Positions 47,795 to 58,343 of a stretch of DNA of 64,000 bases are shown here, piece by piece. Location of the stretch: positions 619,160 to 683,159 of the forward strand of contig NZ_LN884298.1 of NCBI RefSeq assembly GCF_001403875.1. The letters are read 5' to 3'. The notes under the pieces are model-generated. The model ran no database searches. It was not told the origin of the DNA and saw nothing but the letters and a program-made list of their open reading frames with translations. Each line of letters begins with the position of its first letter. Within the stretch, counting starts at the first letter, position 1. A program made the position numbers and the translations under genes. The stretch comes from Paenibacillus ihumii. Its GTDB lineage: Bacteria > Bacillota > Bacilli > Paenibacillales > Paenibacillaceae.

Positions 47795-47812
47795 ATAGTT
47801 GTATACAAGTAT
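47795..47812 (+). promoter_or_regulatory. GntR operator at the gnd start site
   Basis: ATAGTTGTATACAAGTAT matches the B. subtilis gnt operator ATACTTGTATACAAGTAT at 17 of 18 positions. It covers the predicted +1, so bound repressor would block transcription. Confidence 0.8.
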
Positions 47813-47841
47813 ACCAACCGAGGAAGGGAGCAATTACAACA

Positions 47842-48747
47842 ATGAAACTAGGCATGATCGGTCTTGGCAAAATGGGTTATAATCTGGTGCTAAACCTGCT
47901 GCGGCATGAGCATGAAGTCGTAGTCTACGATGTAAACGAGCAGGCGGGCAGCAAAGCAGCGGGCAGCGGAGCAATCCCTGCAGCCAGCTTGGAGGAAATG
48001 ATCGCTTTCCTGGAAACCCCGCGCATCCTTTGGATCATGGTTCCAGCCGGCGATCCCCTGGAATCCACTATCACTGCATTAACTCCCCTGCTGAATCCGG
48101 ACGATATTGTCATCGATGGAGGGAACTCTCACTATAAAAACTCCCTCAAGCTGGCCGACAGGCTGTCGCAGCAAGGAGTTCACTTTTTTGACGTAGGCAC
48201 TTCGGGCGGAGTGGAAGGAGCGCAGTATGGAGCCTGCTTCATGGTCGGCGGCGACGAGGCTATTTTCCGCAAAATTGAACCGATCTTTAAAGACATTGCC
48301 GTCGAGAACGGCTATCTGTACGCAGGCAAAGCCGGCAGCGGCCACTTTCTTAAAATGGTGCATAACGGGATCGAATACGGGATGATGCAAGCGATCGCCG
48401 AGGGCTTCGAGCTGCTGGACAAAAGCGAGTTCAATTTCGATTACGAAAAGGTTGCCAAAGTCTGGTCGAACGGCTCGGTCATCCGCGGCTGGCTGATGGA
48501 GCTTACGGAGCAGGCTTTTTCCAAGGATCCCAAGCTGGATCATATCCGCGGCATCATGCACTCTTCCGGGGAAGGCAAATGGACGGTCGAAACCGCTCTG
48601 GACCTGCAGGCAAGCGCCCCGGTTATCGCCCTGTCCCTATTTATGCGTTACCGCTCTCTCGACCAGGACGCCTTCCACGGTAAAGTAGTAGCAGCGCTTC
48701 GCAACGAGTTCGGTGGACATGCGGTAGTATCCGCCGGCCAGCAATAG
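47842..48747 (+). CDS. 6-phosphogluconate dehydrogenase, short YqeC-type
   Basis: A 301-residue decarboxylating 6-phosphogluconate dehydrogenase of the short class. The Rossmann loop is MIGLGKMGYNL near residue 4, and D29 in VYDVNE after strand 2 suggests NAD preference. DGGNSHYKNS near 92, GTSGGVEGA near 117 and KMVHNGIEYGMMQ near 168 are substrate and catalytic blocks. It converts 6-phosphogluconate to ribulose-5-phosphate. The frame extends 23 codons upstream into the operator, so the ATG before KLGMIG was chosen. A 7-base hairpin (ATACTGC/GCAGTAT) follows the stop. Confidence 0.93.
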   Translation: MKLGMIGLGKMGYNLVLNLLRHEHEVVVYDVNEQAGSKAAGSGAIPAASLEEMIAFLETPRILWIMVPAGDPLESTITALTPLLNPDDIVIDGGNSHYKNSLKLADRLSQQGVHFFDVGTSGGVEGAQYGACFMVGGDEAIFRKIEPIFKDIAVENGYLYAGKAGSGHFLKMVHNGIEYGMMQAIAEGFELLDKSEFNFDYEKVAKVWSNGSVIRGWLMELTEQAFSKDPKLDHIRGIMHSSGEGKWTVETALDLQASAPVIALSLFMRYRSLDQDAFHGKVVAALRNEFGGHAVVSAGQQ

Positions 48748-48802
48748 ACATACTGCCTGAGCAGTATCATCTTGGCATGGATTCGCCTTATCCCTGCGGC
48801 AA

Positions 48803-48831
48803 TTCCCGCTTCATGAAAACCGTGCTATGAT
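48803..48831 (+). promoter_or_regulatory. Possible promoter of the GntR-family gene
   Basis: TTCCCG and an extended -10 TGCTATGAT are 17 bases apart. The -35 is weak, but the extended -10 compensates. Confidence 0.45.
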
Positions 48832-48900
48832 GAAAAGGTCCGGCGTTATTCAAACGCTTACTATGGAAATTCTCTCTTTCAAGACAAGGAGTTATGTATC

Positions 48901-49578
48901 ATGAAATATCCAGCTGCCTGGTTAAAAGGAAATTCACTCGGCGAATCCATCGCCAGCCAACTTCGCTTGCAAATTATCCGGGGGCAAATTACAGCCGGTG
49001 AAATCTTGTCCGAGAACCGCATCGCCGCCGATTTCGGGACGAGCCGTTCTCCGGTGCGCGAAGCGCTGAGAACGCTATCCGCCGAAGGCCTTATTACCTT
49101 GCAGCGGATGGGAGCGGTCGTCGTTGGCCTTCATCTGAAAGATATTCTCGAGCTATACGACGTCCGTTACCTGATCGAAAGCTTCGCCTGGCAGCAGCCG
49201 GATCTGACGAAACCGACAGATCTCGTGTCCCAGATGGAGCAGACGATCGACAAAATGGAGCTCGCAGCAAAGCATCAGGATTACGTAGAGTTCACCTCCC
49301 AGGATATCCGCTTCCACGAGACGATGATCGAGGCATCGCAGCATGCGAGAATCATGCATTTATGGGCAAGCATCCGCCCCATCGTCCTTACGGTCATGCT
49401 GATCACGAATGAGGAAGTGCTCTCCCGCAGCGAGGATCAGGCCAAATACGTGATCAACAAGCATCGCAAGCTGGTAAGCAGCCTGCAGACCCGGGACAAA
49501 TCCCTTATTCAGTCGGGAATCGAGGAATATTTCGCAGATTCCCGGCGGACCTTACAGGCCAGCCTGCCTCAATCATAA
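48901..49578 (+). CDS. GntR/FadR-family transcription regulator
   Basis: A 225-residue regulator. An N-terminal winged helix (residues 8-75) shows ILSENRIAADFGTSRSPVREALRTL, the GntR DNA-binding core. An all-helical FCD sensor domain (about 85-215) has the metal-binding pattern of DVRYLIESFAW and later histidines (DIRFHETMIEAS). It most likely represses gnd and gntK in the absence of gluconate, consistent with the GntR-type operator at the gnd start. It lies between the two metabolic genes on the same strand. Confidence 0.92.
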   Translation: MKYPAAWLKGNSLGESIASQLRLQIIRGQITAGEILSENRIAADFGTSRSPVREALRTLSAEGLITLQRMGAVVVGLHLKDILELYDVRYLIESFAWQQPDLTKPTDLVSQMEQTIDKMELAAKHQDYVEFTSQDIRFHETMIEASQHARIMHLWASIRPIVLTVMLITNEEVLSRSEDQAKYVINKHRKLVSSLQTRDKSLIQSGIEEYFADSRRTLQASLPQS

Positions 49579-49716
49579 TAAACCGATCTTACTTGTTGAG
49601 CTTAATGACATTCATCATGGAATCTTTCATTATATAGCCAATTTTTTCGTAGGGGTATTAAAAGATGCAGGTTCCCGGCTTCAAAATCATTAAAAATTAG
49701 AGGGTAGGTATTAGTC

Positions 49717-51273
49717 ATGGAACATCCCTTATATATGATTGGTATAGATATAGGAACAACCAGCACCAAAGCCGTTTTATTCGAGCAGAACGGCCGGATT
49801 GTGGCTACCGGCAATGAGGGGTACCCCCTCTATACCCCATCCGCTTCGGTCGCGGAGCAGGATCCGGAGGAAATTTTCGCAGCTGTCGTACAATCCGTTA
49901 AGCAAATCATGGCGGACAGCCAGGTCCCTCCCGATCAAATCATGTTCGTCTCGTTCAGCTCGGCAATGCACAGCCTGATTCCGGTTGACCGCGAAGGCAA
50001 CCCGCTCATGCGCTGCTTAACCTGGGCGGACAACCGCAGCCAGCCTTGGTCCGACAAGCTGAAGAACGAGCTTGGCGGCCATGAGATCTATATGCGTACC
50101 GGAACACCGATTCACCCGATGTCGCCGCTGACGAAGCTGATGTGGCTTCGTCATGATATGCCGGAAATATTCCAGGCCGCTGATAAATTCATTTCTATTA
50201 AAGAGTACGTGTTTAAGAAGCTGTTCGATCAATATATTGTGGATTATTCCATCGCCTCGGCCACAGGAATGCTGGATTTGCGCCGGCTGGACTGGGATGC
50301 CGAAGCGCTGGACCTGGCGGGGATTACGCCGGATCGCCTCTCCGCGATCGTGCCTACTACGCATACGATCCAGGGGCTATCGGAGGCCTATGCCCGGGAG
50401 ATGGGCCTCTCCTCCTCTACCCCGTTCGTTGTCGGCGCAAGCGACGGAGTGTTGTCGAATCTCGGCGTCGATGCGATTGACCCCGGAGTAGTGGCCGTCA
50501 CCATCGGCACTAGCGGAGCGATTCGCACCGTTGTGGATCAGCCCGTGTTCGATCCGAAGGGGCGGATCTTCTGCTATGCGCTGACAGACAAGCATTGGGT
50601 CATTGGCGGTGCTGTCAACAATGGCGGCGTCATTTTCCGCTGGGTACGCGATCAATTCGCAGCCTCGGAAATCGAAACGGCCAATCGGCTGGGCATCAGC
50701 CCTTATGATGTCCTTACCAAAATCGCCGAACGGGTCAGACCGGGATCAGATGGACTGCTCTTTCACCCGTTTTTATCCGGGGAGCGGGCTCCGCTGTGGA
50801 ATCCGAACGTTCGCGGCTCCTTCTTCGGCCTTACGCTACACCATCAGAAGGAGCATATGATCCGCTCTGTATTAGAAGGCGTCATCTACAACTTGTATAC
50901 CGTTCTGCTCGCCATGGAGGAACAGATCGGACAACCGCGCAAGCTCCAGGCTACCGGCGGCTTCGCCCGCTCTCCATTATGGCGGCAGATGATGGCCGAT
51001 ATTTTTGACCAGAAGGTCGTTATCCCCGAAAGCATCGAAAGCTCCTGCCTGGGAGCTGTAATTCTCGGTCTATATGCTCTCGGTAAAATCGAGTCATTCG
51101 ACGTCGTTAAGGAAATGATCGGCGGCATGCATGAGCATTCGCCTAATAAAGAGCATGCAGCCGTATATAAGGAGCTGCTTCCTATCTATATCCGAATTTC
51201 CCGCAAGCTGGAGGAAGATTACGAGGCCATCGCCTCTTTCCAAAGAAATTTACCTCCACCCCCTTCTAACTAG
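49717..51273 (+). CDS. gntK: Gluconate kinase (FGGY family)
   Basis: A 518-residue sugar kinase of the FGGY type. The N-terminal phosphate loop is MIGIDIGTTSTKAVLF. Mid-protein GASDGVLSNLG and VTIGTSGAIRTV, and C-terminal ATGGFARSPLWRQMMADIF, are family signatures. It phosphorylates gluconate to 6-phosphogluconate, the substrate of the neighbouring dehydrogenase. No gluconate permease gene is present here, so uptake must be encoded elsewhere. The specificity for gluconate rather than xylulose or glycerol rests partly on context. Confidence 0.9.
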   Translation: MEHPLYMIGIDIGTTSTKAVLFEQNGRIVATGNEGYPLYTPSASVAEQDPEEIFAAVVQSVKQIMADSQVPPDQIMFVSFSSAMHSLIPVDREGNPLMRCLTWADNRSQPWSDKLKNELGGHEIYMRTGTPIHPMSPLTKLMWLRHDMPEIFQAADKFISIKEYVFKKLFDQYIVDYSIASATGMLDLRRLDWDAEALDLAGITPDRLSAIVPTTHTIQGLSEAYAREMGLSSSTPFVVGASDGVLSNLGVDAIDPGVVAVTIGTSGAIRTVVDQPVFDPKGRIFCYALTDKHWVIGGAVNNGGVIFRWVRDQFAASEIETANRLGISPYDVLTKIAERVRPGSDGLLFHPFLSGERAPLWNPNVRGSFFGLTLHHQKEHMIRSVLEGVIYNLYTVLLAMEEQIGQPRKLQATGGFARSPLWRQMMADIFDQKVVIPESIESSCLGAVILGLYALGKIESFDVVKEMIGGMHEHSPNKEHAAVYKELLPIYIRISRKLEEDYEAIASFQRNLPPPPSN

Positions 51274-51286
51274 CAAAACAAAACAT

Positions 51287-51330
51287 CAAAAAGGGAATGA
51301 GTCAGACCCCCCGCTCATTCCCTTTTTATT
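51287..51330 (+). terminator. Terminator of the gluconate block
   Basis: AAAAAGGGAATGAG / CTCATTCCCTTTTT forms a long stem with a 12-base loop and a T run. It insulates the origin from gntK transcription. Confidence 0.9.
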
Positions 51331-51796
51331 ATTTTCCAATAGCTCGCCCCAAGCGAGGAGCAATCGGAGTTATTCACAAACCTCCCCAAGAAATTGATTC
51401 CACAAATTCCAACCTTTTATTTAACAACCTGTGCATAATTTTTAGCGATAATTCACTCATTATGTCGAATACTAAACAATTTATAAACAATATGTAGTGG
51501 TGTGAATTAAAATTATACACAAGTTATTGAATTTGTGGATAATTTGGTGCGGAACATTGAAATACAAGGCTTATTTTGCTATGATTAGATTGCTTTTGTT
51601 GTGAATATCTAGATGTTAACAACATAATTATCAACAACCTGTGGATAACATTGTGAACAATTTTAAATTATCCACGTTTATAATTATTATAGCCTTCTGA
51701 CCAATGGGGATAATAGTCCCCTTTATTTATGCTTTTTTTCGACTCGTTCTGCATGGCTCAAGCCACAAATGTAAGATTTAAAAGGAGTGACAGTCT
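51331..51796. other. Intergenic origin region upstream of dnaA
   Basis: It is AT-rich and holds at least seven DnaA-type 9-mers in both directions between 51370 and 51676, the core of oriC's upstream part. GGGGATAATAGTCCCC near 51705 is a small palindrome. No gene lies here. Confidence 0.8.
51370..51676. other. oriC, central DnaA-box cluster
   Basis: Boxes or near-boxes: TTATTCACA (51370), reverse TGTGCATAA (51430), TTATACACA (51513), reverse TGTGGATAA (51534 and 51640, both perfect), TTATCAACA (51628), reverse TGTGAACAA (51652), TTATCCACG (51668). The density, mixed orientation and AT richness mark a replication origin. Confidence 0.9.
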
Positions 51797-53143
51797 GTGG
51801 ACAGCCATACCTCCGAAATATGGCAGCATATCTTATCAATCATTAATACCAAGCTGAGCAAACCCAGCTTCGACACCTGGTTCAAGGCAACGAAGGTAGT
51901 GTCCCTCACCGACGATTCAATCGTCATATCCGCCCCGACTACATTTGCCGTTGAATGGCTGGAGAGCCGGTACACCAAGCTGGTAGCTACAACTGTATAT
52001 GAATATCTCGACAAGCAGGTCGATGTTTCTTTTGTGATTGAAGAATCGGCTCCGGCTGAGCAGACTCAGAAGCAGAAGGAGACGCCCGCTCCAGTGGCGG
52101 TAGAAGAACCGATTTCCCATATGCTGAACCCGAAATATACGTTCGACACCTTTGTCATCGGTTCCGGCAACCGGTTCGCCCATGCCGCCTCGCTAGCTGT
52201 TGCCGAAGCGCCCGCGCGGGCTTATAACCCGCTATTCCTATATGGAGGCGTCGGATTGGGCAAGACCCACCTGATGCATGCCATCGGCCATTACATCCTG
52301 GAGCATAGCCCCAGCAGCAAGGTGGTTTACATCTCTTCCGAGAAATTCACGAATGAATTCATCAACTCGATCCGAGACAACAGGGCGGAGAGCTTCCGCA
52401 ACAAATACCGGAATATCGACATCCTGCTTATTGATGACATTCAATTTTTGGCGGGCAAGGAATCTACACAGGAGGAATTCTTCCATACCTTCAACGCTCT
52501 GCATGAAGAGCGCAAGCAGATCATTATTTCCAGTGACCGGCCGCCTAAAGAAATTCCTACACTGGAGGAACGGCTGAGATCGCGGTTCGAATGGGGATTG
52601 ATTACCGATATTCAGCCTCCGGATCTGGAGACGCGGATCGCGATTTTGCGCAAGAAGGCCAAAGCCGAGAATTTGGATATTCCGAACGAAGCGATGATGT
52701 ATATCGCCAATCAGATCGATACGAACATTAGGGAGCTTGAAGGAGCGTTAATTCGAGTCGTAGCCTACTCTTCCCTGATTAACCAGGACGTGACTACTCA
52801 TCTGGCCGCTGAAGCATTGAAAGACATCATCCCATCCAGTCGTCCCAAAATGATTACCATTCAAGACATTCAGCAAAAAGTCGGCGAATACTATAATTTG
52901 AAAATCGAAGATTTCAAAGCGCGCAAACGAACGAAAGCAATCGCCTTTCCACGGCAAATCGCCATGTATTTATCGCGCGAGCTTACTGATTTCTCATTGC
53001 CGAAGATCGGCGATGCCTTTGGCGGGCGAGACCATACAACCGTCATCCATGCCCATGACAAAATATCCCAAGCCTTGAAAACCGACCAGGAATTATACAA
53101 AATTGTGAATAACCTGATTGAAAAAATTAAAAATCTATCCTGA
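51797..53143 (+). CDS. dnaA: Chromosomal replication initiator DnaA
   Basis: A 448-residue initiator starting at a GTG, with AAAGGAG upstream. Domain I (1-85) binds helicase partners; a short variable domain II follows. Domain III has Walker [17 protein letters not shown] near residue 152, Walker [11 protein letters not shown], and an arginine finger in the [11 protein letters not shown] segment. Domain IV has the DNA-binding signature [16 protein letters not shown] near residue 405. It initiates replication at the adjoining origin. It leads the rightward dnaA-dnaN-yaaA-recF-remB-gyrB run. Confidence 0.98.
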   Translation: MDSHTSEIWQHILSIINTKLSKPSFDTWFKATKVVSLTDDSIVISAPTTFAVEWLESRYTKLVATTVYEYLDKQVDVSFVIEESAPAEQTQKQKETPAPVAVEEPISHMLNPKYTFDTFVIGSGNRFAHAASLAVAEAPARAYNPLFLYGGVGLGKTHLMHAIGHYILEHSPSSKVVYISSEKFTNEFINSIRDNRAESFRNKYRNIDILLIDDIQFLAGKESTQEEFFHTFNALHEERKQIIISSDRPPKEIPTLEERLRSRFEWGLITDIQPPDLETRIAILRKKAKAENLDIPNEAMMYIANQIDTNIRELEGALIRVVAYSSLINQDVTTHLAAEALKDIIPSSRPKMITIQDIQQKVGEYYNLKIEDFKARKRTKAIAFPRQIAMYLSRELTDFSLPKIGDAFGGRDHTTVIHAHDKISQALKTDQELYKIVNNLIEKIKNLS

Positions 53144-53167
53144 ATAAGCTTTGAGCCTATGCACATT

Positions 53168-53280
53168 CTATGCACATGTGGATAGGCTTCATTTCATATA
53201 ATTAAGGGTGTTATCCACATATTCAATGCCCCTACTACTTCTTCTATTATTTTTATAAAGATATATCATCATATATAAGC
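53168..53280 (+). other. Unwinding region of oriC between dnaA and dnaN
   Basis: CTATGCACA (53168), reverse TGTGGATAG (53177) and the perfect box TTATCCACA (53211-53219) are followed by a short C-rich spacer and a DnaA-trio-like tract at 53232-53256. On the lower strand, read 3' to 5', it gives GAT GAT GAA GAA GAT AAT AAA AAT. A strongly AT-rich tract (53244-53280) follows. This matches the B. subtilis basal unwinding arrangement. Confidence 0.8.
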
Positions 53281-53433
53281 GGCTTTAAGCCGCAAGGGAC
53301 CAAGCACAACTTCGTTCTACCGAGGTACGGTGAAATACTCGCCCGCTTTTTGTCGATATAATTGGAATATATGCCTCAAGAACAACTTTTATGACCTGAC
53401 TAGCTACATAAAATTTTGTTAGGAGTTGAAATT

Positions 53434-54576
53434 ATGAAAATCCGCATTCTTAAACATGAATTAAACGAATCTATTCAACACGTTTCCAAGGCGATTTCCA
53501 GCCGGACAACGATTCCCATATTGACAGGCATCAAACTGGAGGTAAATTTCCAAGGCATGACCTTAACCGCCAGCGATACCGATATTTCAATTCAGGCCTT
53601 TATCCCGGCTGAGGATCACGACAAACAAATCGTTCAAATCGAACGTCCAGGCAGCGTCGTTCTGCCGGCTAAGTTTTTCGTGGAAATTATTAAGAAGCTG
53701 CCTTCTCAAGAGATCGAAATGGAGGTCAAGGACGGCTTTCAAACCTTAATCCGCTCCGGCTCCACCGATATCCAAATGGTTGGGCTTGATCCAGAGGAAT
53801 TTCCAGTGCTTCCAAGCATTGAAGAGGATCAAATCATTATGATCCCGGGCGACCTGCTCAAGAATATGATCAAGCAAACAGCATTCTCCATTTCGACCAA
53901 TGAAACATCGCCGATTCTGACCGGAATACTGTGGAACTTAAGCGACAATCATTTCAAATTCGTTGCTACTGACCGGCATCGCCTAGCCAGCCGCACAGCA
54001 GTATTGGCTGATGCCGATGATATTCGCTTCAGCAATATCGTGATTTCCGGTAAAACGCTGAACGAGCTCAGCAAAATCATTCCTGACCAGAACACCATGA
54101 TCGAAATTGTTGTTGCAGACAATCAAGTACTGTTCAAAATCGACCGGATTTTGTTCTATACCCGTATTTTGGATGGCACATACCCGGATACCTCCAAGAT
54201 TATCCCGACAACCTATAAAACAGAACTCGTCCTGGATACGAAAAAATTAGCGGATTCCATCGACCGGGCTTATTTGCTCTCCCGTGAAGAGAAAACGAAT
54301 ATTGTCCGCCTGCAAACGATGGAGGACGGAACGATTGAAATCTCCTCCAGCTCGTCGGAGCTCGGAAAGGTAACAGAACAACTCGAGGTCGCTAAGTTCG
54401 AAGGGGATCCGCTGCGTATTTCGTTTAACTCGAAATATATGCTTGATGTACTGAAGGTGGTCGAGAGCCAGCAGCTGCATATCGGTTTTACGGGCGCGAT
54501 GAGTCCAATTATTATTAAACCGCTGGATGACAGCCAAAGCCTGTATCTCATCCTCCCTTACCGCACCACGAACTAA
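53434..54576 (+). CDS. dnaN: DNA polymerase III beta sliding clamp
   Basis: A 380-residue clamp with three repeated domains. It begins MKIRILKHELNESIQHVSKA, with the ribosome site TTAGGAG, and ends in MSPIIIKPLDD...YLILPYRTT, the conserved end that forms part of the partner-binding pocket. It encircles DNA and holds the polymerase. A TTG six codons upstream was rejected because the family starts MK. It sits right after the unwinding region. Confidence 0.97.
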   Translation: MKIRILKHELNESIQHVSKAISSRTTIPILTGIKLEVNFQGMTLTASDTDISIQAFIPAEDHDKQIVQIERPGSVVLPAKFFVEIIKKLPSQEIEMEVKDGFQTLIRSGSTDIQMVGLDPEEFPVLPSIEEDQIIMIPGDLLKNMIKQTAFSISTNETSPILTGILWNLSDNHFKFVATDRHRLASRTAVLADADDIRFSNIVISGKTLNELSKIIPDQNTMIEIVVADNQVLFKIDRILFYTRILDGTYPDTSKIIPTTYKTELVLDTKKLADSIDRAYLLSREEKTNIVRLQTMEDGTIEISSSSSELGKVTEQLEVAKFEGDPLRISFNSKYMLDVLKVVESQQLHIGFTGAMSPIIIKPLDDSQSLYLILPYRTTN

Positions 54577-54640
54577 TCGGTTTACGCAGCTAGGCATCCA
54601 TAAATGCCGGGCACGATAAGGAGAAAGGAAGAAGCTATCC

Positions 54641-54856
54641 ATGAAGACAGTCGGAATATCGACCGAATACATTAAGCTGGATCAATTTCTTAAGCTGGCG
54701 GATTGTGTGCCTACGGGGGGCATGGCCAAGGCGCTTCTGCAGGAGGAAGCCGTTAAGGTGAATGGCGAACCGGAGGACCGGCGGGGCCGCAAGCTGTATC
54801 CTGGAGATACGGTGGACGTAGAAGGATGCGGCGTGTTTCAGGTTGCCAAGCAATAA
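54641..54856 (+). CDS. yaaA: S4-domain RNA-binding protein YaaA
   Basis: A 71-residue protein that is almost entirely one S4-like domain: EYIKLDQFLKLADCVPTGG, AKALLQEEAVKVNGEPEDRR and GRKLYPGDTVDV. The family is conserved between dnaN and recF in Firmicutes and is thought to act in ribosome assembly. GGAGAAAGG lies upstream of the ATG. Confidence 0.93.
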   Translation: MKTVGISTEYIKLDQFLKLADCVPTGGMAKALLQEEAVKVNGEPEDRRGRKLYPGDTVDVEGCGVFQVAKQ

Positions 54857-54922
54857 AGTCCCTTGACTGCATGCCATATTCATTCATATGGGGCAGCGGG
54901 AAGGAAGGGGGCTTAGGACCGC

Positions 54923-56035
54923 ATGTATGTGAACCATTTAAGATTGGAGCATTACCGGAACTATAAGACGCTTGAGCTGAAGGACTTCGGCAATGTCAAC
55001 TTGCTGATCGGCCGCAATGCGCAGGGAAAGACCAATTTGCTGGAATCTCTTTTCGTGCTGGCCTTGACCAAATCGCACCGGACTGCCAAGGACAAGGAGC
55101 TGATCGCCTTCGGCAGCGATCATGCGGTCATTGCCGCCGAGGTAGAGAAGAAATACGGCACGCTGAGCCTGGAGCTCCGCTTATCCCAGCAGGGCAAAAG
55201 GGCCAAGCTGAACAGTCTGGAGCAGCGGAAGCTCAGCGACTTCATCGGTGCTTTGAACGTCGTCATGTTCGCTCCGGAGGATCTGGAGATCGTCAAGGGA
55301 ACGCCGGGGATTCGCCGGCGGTTCCTTGATATGGAGATCGGCCAGGTTCAGCCAAGCTACCTGTTCCATCTTCAGCAATACCAGAAGGTGCTAATGCAGA
55401 GAAACAATCTGTTGAAGCAGGCTTTCGGGGCCGGACCGGAAATGGGGACAATGCTGGAGATTTGGAATGAGCAGCTTGCGGAGCATGGTGTTAAAATTAT
55501 CAAAAGAAGGAAACAATTTATAAGAAAGCTGCAAAAATGGGCGGAGCAGATTCACGAAGGCATTACTGGAGGCCTCGAAAAGCTGGAATTATCCTATTTG
55601 CCTTCCTTCGGAGAGGCCGAGGAAGAAGATGAAGCTGTCCTAATGGAGCAATTTATGATAAAGTTATCACAAATGAGAGATCAGGAAATACGCCGTGGCA
55701 TGACGCTTTCTGGGCCGCACCGCGATGATTTGGCGTTCCATATCAACGGGAACGAGGCCCAGGTGTATGGTTCCCAGGGACAGCAGAGAACCACGGCATT
55801 GTCGCTAAAATTAGCAGAGATCGAGCTGATTCACGAGGAGATCGGAGAGTATCCGATCCTTCTGCTGGATGATGTGCTGTCTGAGCTTGATCCCTATCGG
55901 CAAACTCAATTGATCGAGACTTTTCAGAGTAAAGTGCAGACGTTCATAACGGCAACGGGCGTGGAGACGATCAACGCGAGCCGGCTGCAGGACGCCAGCA
56001 TTTTTCACGTGCACGAAGGACAAGTCAATTCATAA
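54923..56035 (+). CDS. recF: DNA repair protein RecF
   Basis: A 370-residue SMC-like ATPase. It begins with the typical LRLEHYRNYKTLEL; Walker A is IGRNAQGKTNLLES near residue 30. The signature and Walker B region read LSGPHRDDLAF, GSQGQQRTTALSLKLAE and ILLLDDVLSELD. It loads RecA at gaps with RecO and RecR. All parts are intact. Confidence 0.96.
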   Translation: MYVNHLRLEHYRNYKTLELKDFGNVNLLIGRNAQGKTNLLESLFVLALTKSHRTAKDKELIAFGSDHAVIAAEVEKKYGTLSLELRLSQQGKRAKLNSLEQRKLSDFIGALNVVMFAPEDLEIVKGTPGIRRRFLDMEIGQVQPSYLFHLQQYQKVLMQRNNLLKQAFGAGPEMGTMLEIWNEQLAEHGVKIIKRRKQFIRKLQKWAEQIHEGITGGLEKLELSYLPSFGEAEEEDEAVLMEQFMIKLSQMRDQEIRRGMTLSGPHRDDLAFHINGNEAQVYGSQGQQRTTALSLKLAEIELIHEEIGEYPILLLDDVLSELDPYRQTQLIETFQSKVQTFITATGVETINASRLQDASIFHVHEGQVNS

Positions 56036-56052
56036 ATGAGCGGAGGAAAGAG

Positions 56053-56301
56053 ATGTACATTCACTTAGGTGGCGAAAAGGTGATCCTCTCTTCTGAGCTG
56101 GTAGCCATCTTCGACATTTCGATTGAGAGGTCCTCGAAGATTTCCAAGCAGTTTGTTAGTCACGCGATCAAGGAGAAGAACGTACAGCGCATCGGGGAGG
56201 AAGAAGCCAAGTCAATCGTAGTTACGAAATCTATGGTCTATTATTCGCCGATTTCTTCTGCCACGCTCAAGAAGAAAGCAAACATATCCCTCGCTATTTA
56301 A
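56053..56301 (+). CDS. remB: Extracellular-matrix regulator RemB (YaaB, DUF370)
   Basis: An 82-residue DUF370 protein. MYIHLGGEKVILSSELVAIF and the later KSIVVTKSMVYYSPISSATL are typical. B. subtilis RemA/RemB are DNA-binding regulators of matrix and osmoprotection genes. It lies between recF and gyrB, its usual place, with GGAGG upstream of the ATG. Confidence 0.9.
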   Translation: MYIHLGGEKVILSSELVAIFDISIERSSKISKQFVSHAIKEKNVQRIGEEEAKSIVVTKSMVYYSPISSATLKKKANISLAI

Positions 56302-56338
56302 CTGCCCGCAAACCGGGGATTTGAATCTATAGAAGTAG

Positions 56339-58264
<1,926 letters not shown>

Positions 58265-58269
58265 TACAA

Positions 58270-58306
58270 GAAGGTGCTGTCTTATAGCGGACGGCACCTT
58301 TTTTTG
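58270..58306 (+). terminator. Terminator of gyrB
   Basis: AAGGTGCTGTC / GGACGGCACCTT with a seven-base loop and one mismatch, followed by TTTTT. It also faces the convergent ATP-grasp gene. Confidence 0.85.
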
Positions 58307-58343
58307 ATAGCATCTGATGCGGCCATTTAGCGGTCATTTATTG

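Larger units (their letters stand above)
47487..47841. other. Divergent control region between rpmH and gnd
   Basis: It holds the leftward rpmH promoter, five DnaA-box-like sites, a rightward gnd promoter and a GntR-type operator. The short GC-rich palindrome CCGGGCCCGG lies just upstream of the rpmH -35. Confidence 0.75.

Noticed and set aside
47773..47841. Upstream extension of the 6-phosphogluconate dehydrogenase by 23 codons
   Set aside because: It would put the operator and transcription start inside the coding sequence, and the family starts at KLGMIGLG.
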